Below, one piece after another: positions 53,580 through 61,411 of a DNA stretch of 64,000 bases. This DNA comes from Danxiaibacter flavus (GTDB lineage: Bacteria; Bacteroidota; Bacteroidia; Chitinophagales; Chitinophagaceae), in contig NZ_JAULBC010000006.1 of the NCBI RefSeq assembly GCF_041060425.1, forward strand, positions 372,001-436,000, written 5' to 3'. The notes under the pieces are model-generated. The model ran no database searches. It was given only the letters and a program-made list of their open reading frames with translations, and was not told the DNA's origin. A program made the translations under genes and the position numbers. Each line of letters opens with the position of its first letter. Position 1 is the stretch's first letter.

Positions 53580-54746
53580 ATGGATGTTACTTTGTTTTCT
53601 ATCAGCCTGGCCTGCCTGGTAGTGTTACTACTGATTGTGCTCTTAAAAAAACTACGGCAACCATACCTTATAGCGTACCTGACGGCAGGTACGCTTCTTC
53701 GTCCCGTGCTGCATTGCATACTTCCGACAACGCAGCAGATTGAAACGATTGGTGAAGTAGGCCTTTTGCTTCTAATGTTTTTTCTTGGTATGGAGATGCA
53801 TATCCCCAACCGGCGCAGCCTGCTGATAAAACCATTTATTGCGCAGGTATCCAAAACGTTGCTCGGTATCGGATTTGCATTCCTTATCGGCCGTATCCTG
53901 CATTTACCGAATGAACATTGCATTATCTTATCAATGCTCTTCGTCTTCAACAGTACGGCGATTGTCAGCGACTACCTGCGAAGAAATGGCCAGCTAGCCA
54001 CCAACTTCGGTATAGTTATCCTGAACATGTTGTTGTTGCAGGATGTGTTGCTCGCGCCTACGCTAACCCTCTTACGTTTTCTCAGCTCCAGCCAGGTACA
54101 GGTTGTGCCGTTAATAGGTGCGGCTATAGCGTGTGCACTGATATTTGTTTTGCTTAAATCCATACGCGGTGACCGGATTATCCGTATTCCCGGTTTAACG
54201 TTTCTGCAAAATGATCATGACTTACAGGTGTTTTTCGGGCTTTCGCTGTGTCTTGGCTTTGGCACATTAGCTGAATTAGCGGGGCTAACCAGCTCTATCG
54301 GGAGCTTTATCGCGGGCATTTTAATCGGCCGTTCACCGGCATTACATTGGCTGGAGAAAACGTTGCGGCCATTAAGGGTATTTTTTGTTGCTTTCTTTTT
54401 TATGTCTATTGGCCTGCAACTGGACCTCAGCTACATTATGACACATCCAGAATTGACACTAATTGCGGCAAGCCTTATACTCATCAGCAACAGCCTATTG
54501 TCGGCGCTGATCTTCCGGGTGTTGCAGTTCAAGTGGGCGGATAGTTTTTACGCTGGTGCATTGCTGGCACATACAGGCGAGTTCGGAATACTTGCCTGTT
54601 CGCTTGCGCATAGCCTGGGGCTGATTGACAGTGCTTTTTTTAAAGTTGTAATCGCTACCACCGGTTTGTCGCTATTACTCTCTACAGTATGGATACAATT
54701 TCCTCAGCGTCTGGTCACATACATACTTAGGAGCAAACGGAATTGA
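53580..54746 (+). CDS. Cation:proton antiporter, CPA2/KefB-like membrane domain
   Basis: 388 residues and about 12-13 membrane segments. Family features are the N-terminal LRQPYLIAYLTAGTLLRP, GEVGLLLLMFFLGMEMHIP near residue 60, STAIVSDYLRRNGQLATNFGIVILNMLLLQDVLLAP near 120 (the unwound helices holding the ion site), and LTSSIGSFIAGILIGRSP near 240. The Asp in LLLQDVL is the expected proton/ion acid. There is no C-terminal TrkA-N regulatory domain, so it is the short form. Likely exchanges K+ or Na+ for H+. Neighbours are hsp20 and the small unknown protein. Confidence 0.88.
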   Translation: MDVTLFSISLACLVVLLLIVLLKKLRQPYLIAYLTAGTLLRPVLHCILPTTQQIETIGEVGLLLLMFFLGMEMHIPNRRSLLIKPFIAQVSKTLLGIGFAFLIGRILHLPNEHCIILSMLFVFNSTAIVSDYLRRNGQLATNFGIVILNMLLLQDVLLAPTLTLLRFLSSSQVQVVPLIGAAIACALIFVLLKSIRGDRIIRIPGLTFLQNDHDLQVFFGLSLCLGFGTLAELAGLTSSIGSFIAGILIGRSPALHWLEKTLRPLRVFFVAFFFMSIGLQLDLSYIMTHPELTLIAASLILISNSLLSALIFRVLQFKWADSFYAGALLAHTGEFGILACSLAHSLGLIDSAFFKVVIATTGLSLLLSTVWIQFPQRLVTYILRSKRN

Positions 54747-54884
54747 GACAGCTAACTGGCGCTCCAGGTGAAAACTTCATACCAACAAGTGAGGAATATT
54801 AGTTCGTCCTCCTATGCCGGTTTAGTGTAAATTATTTGAAAGGAATGCAATGCAGAAGTAGGTTGAACACACTTATTTATCATT

Positions 54885-55136
54885 ATGCATTCCTATCAAT
54901 TTTTCGACACACTGGTATTCCGTACACCAGCTTTTAGCTGTGAACGTTGTGGCAATGCGGACTGGATACAGTTGTTGAAGGACGATAAATTTCTAGAAGC
55001 AATAGGTCATGCGAGACCGGTTATATTTGATGAACTTAAGAAGATTGATTTCCATCCCGAAAAACTTACAAGCAAGCTAAAAAAAATGTTAGCCGGCACT
55101 TCGACTGCATGTGCTATCGACCTATGTTATTCTTAA
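54885..55136 (+). pseudogene. N-terminal fragment of a lantibiotic dehydratase (LanB-like)
   Basis: 83 codons. The start YQFFDTLVFRTPAFS and later DDKFLEAIGHARPVIFDELKK match the opening of Bacteroidota LanB-type dehydratases, whose N-terminus reads F..LVLRTP.. and later ..F.EAI..ASP.L..EL.K. The fragment dissolves after MLAGTSTAC, where the family has Y..RMSTRCTPFGLFAG, and stops. Full enzymes are near 700-1000 residues, so this is a relic of a lanthipeptide cluster. No other part of that cluster is seen nearby. Another fold with a chance match cannot be excluded. Confidence 0.55.
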
Positions 55137-55249
55137 ACTGGGCCTCATATAGATAAAAAGCCGGATATTGAATATCTTATTCCATGATTTAAATCTTCAT
55201 TAATTGGGCAAACAAATTCTTGAAAAAATATTTTCTCCAACTACAGATA

Positions 55250-55517
55250 ATGAACTTGAGGAAATCTGGAATTTTTAATTCAACCATATCAAAAATCTTT
55301 TTATGGAGAAGAAGCAAAAGTGGCGCTTTAAAAAAGATTGCTGGCAAGTTAGCTTTTAATATTATGCTATGTGTTCTTGAGTTTGTCCACGCGCAGGATG
55401 GCAATGCAGGCATCAATGAAGCGAATGCGAGGGTGTGCAGCTATTTTGATTCAGGTACCCAATCTCATGTACGCAGTGGGTGCTATTCCAGGGCTAATTG
55501 GTGCAGTTAAGGTTTAG
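55250..55517 (+). pseudogene. Frameshifted traE (DUF4134) of a Bacteroidota conjugative element
   Basis: The frame MNLRKSGIFNSTISKIFLW...AQDGNAGINEANARVCSYFDSGTQ agrees with TraE, whose mature part reads AQ.GNAGI.EA...V.SYFD.GT.L.YAIGA..GLIGAVKV. At about 55461-55463 (CAATCTCATG for CAACTCATG) one base too many shifts the frame. Read in the next frame, the text continues LMYAVGAIPGLIGAVKV and stops at 55515. The distal third is missing. TraE is a membrane component of the conjugative mating apparatus. The signal-like leader resembles the copy at 52503-52563. Confidence 0.8.
55260..55323 (+). repeat. Direct repeat, copy 2 (TraE leader)
   Basis: It matches 52503-52563 in about nine of ten positions. 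It lies inside the start of the broken traE. The 2.75 kb between the two copies contains the hsp20-antiporter block. Confidence 0.8.
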
Positions 55518-55519
55518 AG

Positions 55520-55834
55520 TGCCAAGAACGCTTGACTACGTGAATAACAGTTAAGCAGTGCTTTGTAAAAGATGGCGGTAGGCCCGCCGAAACCACCTTG
55601 CAGGAGGAGGTTTCAAACCAGCGTATGCGGCTTTGGTTAAGAGCCCTGGTCGTGAGCGATACGTGAAAAGTTGGTTACAAAGCCGGCAGGTAACTATGCA
55701 GAAGGTGAACGTAGGTGAAGTCACAGGGGCAGACCAGCCTGTAGTAGTAATGAAGCCTTTGTAATGAAGGTGAAGCGAAGAGGCTGGCTTATTCAGCGAG
55801 TTAATTTGAACAACTAAGTAATTAGGAGGATTTA
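55520..55834 (+). other. Probable 5' RNA part of a group II intron, truncated
   Basis: A GC-mixed, stem-rich stretch without coding frames. It includes GGTGAACGTAGGTGAAGTC and AATGAAGGTGAAGCGAAGAG, phrasing typical of group II intron domains I-III, and ends with AGGAGG (55824-55829) six bases before the ATG of a reverse-transcriptase-like fragment. The rest of the intron (RT body, domains V-VI) is missing. Recognition is by pattern and order only. Confidence 0.45.
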
Positions 55835-55996
55835 ATGCAACAAGCAAAGTCATTTGAGATTTCCAGGCACCTGTTGGCCAGTCTTAGCGAGACCGATTCA
55901 TCCAAAGCACGAATAAGCCGTTTCGATGTAGTATCAAAACCGTTCGACAGTGCAGTCTTTTCGATAGATCTATATATACCACAAAACCGCGGATAG
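55835..55996 (+). pseudogene. N-terminal stub of a group II intron reverse transcriptase/maturase
   Basis: 53 codons from an ATG with a strong Shine-Dalgarno. The first residues MQQAKSFEISRHLLASLSE resemble the maturase opening (M..AKSFEI.K.LV..AY..VK.N.G), but the text then diverges (RFDVVSKPFDSAVFSIDLY) and stops, so only about the first 20 codons are RT-like. It fits a deletion of the maturase with fusion to unknown DNA. Confidence 0.45.
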
Positions 55997-56384
55997 TAAA
56001 AATAGAAGGCGATTTATTGCATCTGAGCACAGCTGCTCCAATTATATCAGCCGGTAAATTGGTTAATTCCTTTTAACATCGAAACGCGCAGGAGAATAAT
56101 AAAACCAGGCCTATAAATACATAAGGAATAAAGAAAATGGCAAAGGATCCTATAATTTCGAAATCATAGGAATATCATTTGAAAAAGGCATACTTACAAC
56201 TTTAACTTACGGCAAAACTGTCTAACATGCTGCAAAGGCCAATTCAAGTTTTTTACTGATGATCTTAAAGTAGAAAATACTTTCGATTTGAAAGAAACAA
56301 TAATTCATCCATCATAGAAACACGCCAATAGTTTTGGCTGCCGAAAAAACACTTACTTCTGCAAATCTCGCATAAATTTGCAGG
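55997..56384. other. Intergenic debris, nothing identified
   Basis: Several short frames (for instance KIEGDLLHLSTAAPIISAGK near 56005-56064) have protein-like composition, but I recognise nothing and they are all interrupted. Confidence 0.35.
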
Positions 56385-56720
56385 ATGTCAGAAATAAGGA
56401 AAGGAAGTCATAATGTGAGCCAATTGAATGTTCATTTGGTTTGAAGCACAAAATACCATTCCACGATAGTACAGTTACATTGTCGGGGCCTGATTGGACA
56501 AGTATGTGACATTCTGGATGTCAAGATTATCAAGAGAGTGGTGAGTAAAGATCATATCCATTTGCTCGTTAGCTATGGCAAAGAATTATCAGTAAGTGAT
56601 TTGGTTAAGCGTTTGAAGGGAAGAAGTACCCGGCTATTATTGGAAGAGTTTTCAGAATTGAGACGCTGATATTATGGAGGTCATTTTTGGGAACAGGTTA
56701 TGGCGCATGGAGTTGCGGAA
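56385..56720 (+). pseudogene. Degenerate IS200/IS605-type TnpA transposase
   Basis: MSEIRKGSHNVSQLNVHLV is the N-terminus of a Y1 transposase (family text S.LHVHLVFVTKYR). It is followed by TGA (56442-56444), a missing segment, then GLIGQVCDILDVKIIKRVVSKDHIHLLVSYG, LSVSDLVKRLKGRSTRLLLEEF, a second TGA (56667-56669) and YYGGHFWEQVMAHGV. The HUH histidines lie in KDHIHLLVS. After the second stop the frame runs on without a break into the VOC gene at 56745. With two stops and a deletion it cannot make active transposase. No left or right end hairpins could be defined. Confidence 0.85.
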
Positions 56721-56744
56721 AACATAGCAGGCAAAAAAAATAAA

Positions 56745-57239
56745 ATGAAAAAGGATTACATCATTCCTCCGCAAGCTCGAATTGGTCATGTTCATTTAAA
56801 AGTAGCAGACCTTGAACGGGCACTTGAATTTTACCGAGACCTATTAGGCTTTGAAGTAACCACAATGTATGGTAGCCAGGCGGCATTCATATCTGCAGGA
56901 TCCTACCATCATCATATCGGCTTGAATACCTGGTACAGCAAAGGATATCCAGCAGCACCAAAAAACGGTGTTGGGTTGTTTCATACAGCCATTCTTTATC
57001 CTACAAGAAGAGATCTGGCAATAATTTACGCCAGGTTACGGAAAGCATACTATCCATTAACCGGTGCCAGCGATCACGGCGTGTCGGAGGCAGTATACAT
57101 GGACGATCCCGACGGAAATGGCGTAGAATTATATTGGGACAGGCCTAGGGAACTTTGGCCCAAAAAGAGTGACGGATCATTAGATATGTTTACAAGAGCA
57201 CTTGACTTGGATGATTTAATGAAAGAAATAGACGGGTAA
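56745..57239 (+). CDS. VOC family metalloenzyme (glyoxalase/dioxygenase-like)
   Basis: 164 residues from the Met at 56745 (MKKDYIIPPQARIGHVHLKVADLERALEFYRDLLGFEV). The frame is open upstream to 56700 and beyond, but that text belongs to the transposase remnant. Two betaalphabetabetabeta modules: GHVHLKVAD near residue 14 supplies the first His, ISAGSYHHHIGLNTW follows near 54, GLFHTAILYP near 80, and YMDDPDGNGVELYWDRPRE near 125 gives the metal Glu. It resembles catechol-2,3-dioxygenase-like proteins of Bacteroidota. Substrate unknown. The transposase remnant supplies its immediate upstream DNA and perhaps its promoter. Confidence 0.85.
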   Translation: MKKDYIIPPQARIGHVHLKVADLERALEFYRDLLGFEVTTMYGSQAAFISAGSYHHHIGLNTWYSKGYPAAPKNGVGLFHTAILYPTRRDLAIIYARLRKAYYPLTGASDHGVSEAVYMDDPDGNGVELYWDRPRELWPKKSDGSLDMFTRALDLDDLMKEIDG

Positions 57240-57525
57240 TTATCAGCTAATTTTTTAATGATTTTCAAACATCATCGCGGATTTTTTTGCACAACTAACT
57301 TTCTTCCGGTGAGCCATCGGCCTTTATCAAAATTGACTACCGCGCATCATACGAATTAAGGCAGCTCGGTAATATCTGAAAGATTGTAGTTTACTGACTG
57401 AGCATATCAAATAAGCTTTTCTGTTACTGCACCTTATAGGTTAATTTTTAGGTAAGGGTTTTATCAGGATAATTTTACAAGCGAATGTGGTCGTAGGCAA
57501 TTTGTTTATTTTATTCCTGTCCTGG
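57240..57525. other. Convergent gap, no feature seen
   Basis: 286 bp between the VOC gene and the end of the - strand amidohydrolase. I see no clear terminator hairpin or repeat. Confidence 0.4.
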
Positions 57526-58914
57526 CTATTTGTTTTTTTTGGTGTTTGCTGCACTAACAAGGTAATTTATAGTCATTGACGCCATTGCCCTAATTCCTGT
57601 TATGAGCGCGGTTTCATCTACAAAAAAATGTGGATTATGATTGGGCGCCGCGGTTGCGGGATCCTGGTCTTTAGGTGTGATGCCTAAAAAAATGAATAAA
57701 CCCGGAATCTCCTTCGCATAAAAAGAAAAGTCTTCCGAAGCACCCTGCAATGGAGATTCAGATACATTGTTACTGACTCGTTTCAAAACAGGTGACATCT
57801 GATCAGCAAGCTTGCTGTCATTAATGGTAGCGGGATAATTAGGAGTGATCGTGATTTTTGCTATGCCGCCCTGACTTTCTGCGATTTTTTCTGCCGTTAA
57901 TGTAACATCTGAATCTAATTTATTTTGAAAATCTTTATCATAGGAACGAATCGTACCCGACATAAAAACAGAATCAGGTATAACATTAGGGTTTGACCCT
58001 GCTTGTAAGGTGGCTACCGTAACCACAGCAGGCGATTTTGTAAGGTCTGCTTTTCGACTTACAGTTGTTTGCAATCCTGAGACAATTAATGCGGCAGTCG
58101 GAACTGGATCAATTGTACTCCATGGCATACCACCGTGGCCTCCTCTGCCGCTTACCTTCAACGTAAAGTTTTCGCTGCCGGCCGTGGTAGCGCCGCTTTT
58201 AAAAAAGATAGCTCCGGAAGGTCCCACCATCACATGCAATGCGAAAACCGCCTCAGGCTTAACTTTTTTAAACCACCCTTCTTTTAATATCAGTTGTGCT
58301 CCCCAAATGTCTCCTGTCGTCGGATCAACAATGCTGGAACCTTCTTCCGCAGGCTGAAAGATAAACATAATTGTTCCCGGAATATCCTGTTTCATACCTG
58401 AAAGCACTTCAGCTGCTGCCATAAGCATGGCGGTATGTGTATCATGTCCACAGGCATGCATAACATTCACCTGCTGACCTCTCATAGTGCCCATGGCTTT
58501 AGAGGCAAACGACAAGCCTTCAGGTTCCTTAACGGGAAGCGCATCCATATCTGCCCTGAGGGCTATTGTTGCCCCAGGTTTTCCCCCCTTTAAAATGCCG
58601 ATAACGCCGGTGCGTGCAACACCGGTGGTTACTTCCATGCCGAGGTGGTTTAATTGGTCTGCCACTATTTTTGAAGTGCGCATCTCTGCATCGCCTAATT
58701 CCGGATGCTGATGAATGTCTTCGCGCCAGCCAATCATTTTTTTCTCAATTTCCGCAGCTCGTATTCGTATTTGAGATTCCAGGCTGGCAATGGTCACAGA
58801 ATCGTTATTCTGGGCATAAGCTTTGTTTGATAAAACAAACAACACGCTTATTAACAGAACACTATTAATAATTATAGGTTTTATTTTAGCTTTAGTTACG
58901 TAGGTCGTTTCCAT
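57526..58914 (-). CDS. Secreted M20-family amidohydrolase (N-acyl amino acid / IAA-conjugate hydrolase type)
   Basis: 462 residues. An N-terminal hydrophobic segment (PIIINSVLLISVLFVLSNKAYAQ) is a signal peptide after a 12-residue basic lead. Catalytic text: WREDIHQHPELGDAEMRTS near residue 62, ATIALRADMDALPV near 115, NVMHACGHDTHTAMLMAAAEVL near 148 (metal Cys/His), FIFQPAEEGSS near 183, and the C-terminal ASEDFSFYAKEIPGLFIFLG. The dimerisation insert lies about 230-340. It removes acyl or aromatic groups from N-acyl amino acids, as in hippurate and IAA-amino acid hydrolases. Exported forms are common in Bacteroidota. Alone in its direction; substrate not fixed. Confidence 0.88.
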   Translation of the reverse strand: METTYVTKAKIKPIIINSVLLISVLFVLSNKAYAQNNDSVTIASLESQIRIRAAEIEKKMIGWREDIHQHPELGDAEMRTSKIVADQLNHLGMEVTTGVARTGVIGILKGGKPGATIALRADMDALPVKEPEGLSFASKAMGTMRGQQVNVMHACGHDTHTAMLMAAAEVLSGMKQDIPGTIMFIFQPAEEGSSIVDPTTGDIWGAQLILKEGWFKKVKPEAVFALHVMVGPSGAIFFKSGATTAGSENFTLKVSGRGGHGGMPWSTIDPVPTAALIVSGLQTTVSRKADLTKSPAVVTVATLQAGSNPNVIPDSVFMSGTIRSYDKDFQNKLDSDVTLTAEKIAESQGGIAKITITPNYPATINDSKLADQMSPVLKRVSNNVSESPLQGASEDFSFYAKEIPGLFIFLGITPKDQDPATAAPNHNPHFFVDETALITGIRAMASMTINYLVSAANTKKNK

Positions 58915-59184
58915 ATAAAAACATTATTATAGAAGTAATTTGTGTTCATCGAGCAATAGAAAGATATATTTTTTCCAACATGAATAATGCCAGCTTCAAT
59001 AAGTAGCGATGAGCTTTCAATAAATGGTTCAGCACGATGGAAAACATTCTATTGATCTTTTAAGCAACTATGCGAATATTGACTTTTCATTCCATCAAGA
59101 TCGCTCGTTATAAACCTATTGGCGGAACCGCAAAATGCAAAGCATTCTATATTCAAACGTATTGTAGTTATGTAATATAGTTGT

Positions 59185-59492
59185 TACAAAATGAACCAGA
59201 ACATCCTTCCTTGGTTATCGGATTATACCCTTGATCTTTCAGCAACTTAAGCTCGTTTGTTATAAGCTGAACTGTAGCATCATGTCTTTCGCTAGGCGTT
59301 TTTAAATCGATTCATTACGTTGACCAGGACTAGTTGGCCGTACTTATATTTGGAGTCACTGCGGAAAATGGGATCGTAAAAATAATACTGGATGTACCAG
59401 GTGTCTTTTAACGCTGAAGGTTTACAGGTTTTCCAATCCTTAGGATTTACTGATAATTCGCTGCAGCTGCAGCCGTTCGATAGAGAAATCAT
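59185..59492 (-). pseudogene. Frameshifted N-terminus of a second Bacteroidota tyrosine recombinase
   Basis: The frame MISLSNGCSCSELSVNPKDW, then WYIQYYFYDP and VLVNVMNRFKNA is the arm-binding region of a Bacteroidota integrase subgroup (NGC.CS...V.PK.W, W.I.Y.FYDP, KGMN.FK). It stops at 59292, but dropping one A from the run at 59299-59303 restores TPSERHDATVQLITNELKLLKDQGYNPI, the expected continuation. The catalytic half is absent. This is the stump of a different integrase from the intact one at 59711. Confidence 0.65.
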
Positions 59493-59590
59493 TCGCTTAT
59501 TAACGTTTTTATTAACGATTCAATAAGCTACAGTGTAAGATAAGAGTTGATAAAAAGGCAAAACCCTTGTACTACAAGCGCTTTGCTTTG

Positions 59591-59637
59591 CTCCCGAAGC
59601 TGGACTTGAACCAGCGACCCTCTGATTAACAGTTAGA
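59591..59637 (-). other. 3' fragment of tRNA-Asn(GTT), likely attachment-site remnant
   Basis: On the - strand the text from the anticodon arm onward (CTGTTAATCAGAGGG, then GTCGCTGGTTCAAGTCCAGC and TTCGGGAG) is a perfect T arm and acceptor end of tRNA-Asn. The D arm and 5' acceptor strand are missing and the anticodon stem has one mismatch. Integrases often target tRNA 3' ends and leave such copies. It lies 74 bp from the stop codon of the intact integrase gene and 100 bp from the integrase stump. Confidence 0.8.
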
Positions 59638-59710
59638 TTCCTGGAGGCTTCTTGTCCATGGTTAATGTAGTAGGAAATTAAAACGAATGAAGCAGGTTCA
59701 ATTCGTTGCA

Positions 59711-61003
59711 TCATCTATTTTCATTCATTGTTTGTGATAGAGTTCGGTCCTTATTGTTTATCGAAAGTTCTCGCTCCAACACCATCATATCATTGCTCAC
59801 CTTATTCTCGAGCACCTTTGCATAAATCTGTGTGGTAGTAATCTTTGTGTGCCCTAACATATTGCTGACGGTTTCGATGGGAACACCATTGCTCAATGTT
59901 ATTGTAGTTGCGAATGTATGCCGGGCCATATGAAAGGTCAGATTCTTTTTTATATCACACATATCCGCAATCTCCTTTAAATAGGCATTAGTTTTTATGT
60001 TAGTAATTAGCGGTAAAAGCTTGTTTGTATAATTGTCATTTGCGGTGTAGTACTTTTCTATGATTTTTAAAGCAGCCGGAAGTAGCGGTATATTTGATTT
60101 TGTGTCCGTTTTCTGCCTGAAAGTATAAATCCATTTTTTGCCGTCTATACCGGTTACAAGATTGTCCTGGGTTAGTTTTTCAATATCTACGAATGCTAGA
60201 CCGGTATAACAAGAAAAAATAAAAACGTCTCTCACTCTTTCTAGCCGCTCAAACTGAAACTCCTTTCTTTCAATTCTTTCCAATTCCTCCTTTGTCAGAA
60301 ATGTGCGATGAGTTCTTTCTTGTTTGCGGTGAAAATTAATGAAGGGATCGGTATCGATCCATCCTTTGTTAACGGCCATCATTACAACCTTTTTTAGTCT
60401 CTGGATATGCTTGAGAATAGCATTAGTCTTACATTGCCATTCCCGCCTGGCGAATATTTCAAATTCGGTGACGAATCTGTGATCTAGTTCTTTAAAAGTT
60501 ATGTCAGGAGCATTATAACTGACTTTTATAAAGTCCTTCAAATGCCTTTCTGTTACTTGCCAATTTTTTATTGTTCCTGAAGAATAGCCATGTCCTTCGC
60601 TAGTTTTCATGTCATGAACATGCTCCGCAATCGACGCTAACAGCATTCTTTGTTTATGATCGAAACCTGTAATTTCATTTTTAATTATTTCTGCTGTAAC
60701 AATCTTACCATGCAATAAATACTGATTATAAATATCCTGTGCCCTGTGTTCAAGGTTGCCGATCATTAGGTTTAAGCGTTTGGATGTCTCATGCGTTCCA
60801 TTAACCCTCCCTTTGGCAGCGTTCCATTTTTGTTGGTCAACTGTAATTTTTGTGGCAAACTCTGATCTTTTGCCATCAACTGTAATACGGAGGTAAACCG
60901 GAAACTCGTTTTCTTTAGTTTTTCTATGTTTTCGGATAAAGCTGGTAATTGAAAAACTGTGTCTTCGTTCCATAGTATTTTTTTGTTGGTTAAAAAATGC
61001 CAT
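59711..61003 (-). CDS. Tyrosine recombinase/integrase, Bacteroidota mobile-element type
   Basis: 430 residues from the Met at 61003 (MAFFNQQKNTMERRHSFSITSFIRKHRKTKENEFPVYLRI). The Met at 60973 (MERRHS) is equally good, and the frame extends to 61090. Arm-binding domain about 10-110, SAM-like core-binding domain 120-225, catalytic domain 240-420. Box I reads CYTGLAFVDIEKL, lacking the usual first Arg as in IntDOT-like enzymes. HMARHTFA gives His and the second Arg, GHTKITTTQIYAKV the last His and Tyr. Downstream lie the tRNA-Asn fragment and a second integrase stump; upstream an inverted repeat and tRNA-Arg. It should mediate excision or integration of a genomic element; whether any element is still intact is unknown. 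Confidence 0.9.
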   Translation of the reverse strand: MAFFNQQKNTMERRHSFSITSFIRKHRKTKENEFPVYLRITVDGKRSEFATKITVDQQKWNAAKGRVNGTHETSKRLNLMIGNLEHRAQDIYNQYLLHGKIVTAEIIKNEITGFDHKQRMLLASIAEHVHDMKTSEGHGYSSGTIKNWQVTERHLKDFIKVSYNAPDITFKELDHRFVTEFEIFARREWQCKTNAILKHIQRLKKVVMMAVNKGWIDTDPFINFHRKQERTHRTFLTKEELERIERKEFQFERLERVRDVFIFSCYTGLAFVDIEKLTQDNLVTGIDGKKWIYTFRQKTDTKSNIPLLPAALKIIEKYYTANDNYTNKLLPLITNIKTNAYLKEIADMCDIKKNLTFHMARHTFATTITLSNGVPIETVSNMLGHTKITTTQIYAKVLENKVSNDMMVLERELSINNKDRTLSQTMNENR

Positions 61004-61100
61004 GAACTCGCTGGTGAAAACAATCCTAAAAAGTTGGCTTAAAATCAAACTTTCACTAAAAAATGAAAGTTTGTAACGCTTGCTGGACAAGGCTTTTGGA

Positions 61101-61158
61101 AATTCTGGTGAACAAAATTGTCCGGTTTTTTTTGTTCACCGATTTGTTCACCAGAATT
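61101..61158. repeat. Inverted repeats, candidate integrase binding/attachment region
   Basis: AATTCTGGTGAACAAA (61101-61116) and TTTGTTCACCAGAATT (61143-61158) are exact inverse 16-bp copies. A third TTTGTTCACC lies at 61131-61140. The cluster lies 98 bp upstream of the integrase start and 95 bp from the 3' end of tRNA-Arg, where arm-type integrase sites are expected. Confidence 0.8.
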
Positions 61159-61198
61159 TTGAAATTATTTCAACTATTTTGATATAGCTGAAAACAAA

Positions 61199-61230
61199 AA
61201 AGCCAGCAAAATCAATACTTTGCTGGCTTT
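61199..61230 (-). terminator. Hairpin after tRNA-Arg
   Basis: AAAGCCAGCAAA (61199-61210) and TTTGCTGGCTTT (61219-61230) pair over 12 bp. Read on the - strand it is followed by a T run, so it should end the tRNA-Arg transcript. Confidence 0.85.
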
Positions 61231-61252
61231 TAGCGGAATTTGATATCCTTTT

Positions 61253-61329
61253 TGGTGACCTCGTCAGGATTCAAACCTGAAACCTTCTGATCCGTAGTCA
61301 GATGCTCTATTCAGTTGAGCTACGAGGCC
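61253..61329 (-). tRNA. tRNA-Arg(ACG)
   Basis: Complete cloverleaf on the - strand. Acceptor GGCCTCG (5') pairs with CGAGGTC (3') around one wobble, the discriminator is A, and CCA is encoded. D arm TAGCTCAACTGAATAGAGCA, anticodon arm CTGACTACGGATCAG with anticodon ACG, T arm around GGTTTGAATCC. Its 3' end points at the integrase gene and is the usual type of attachment site. Confidence 0.95.
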
Positions 61330-61411
61330 GTTTTGGGTTCCCTTTTTCGTTGTTGGGAGCGCAAAAATAAGAGAAAAGTTTGTACTGCCAAAAATATTTA
61401 TAAAATCTTCA

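Noticed and set aside
54347..54544. Alternative frame inside the antiporter
   Set aside because: Different phase of a strongly hydrophobic, clearly coding membrane protein gene.
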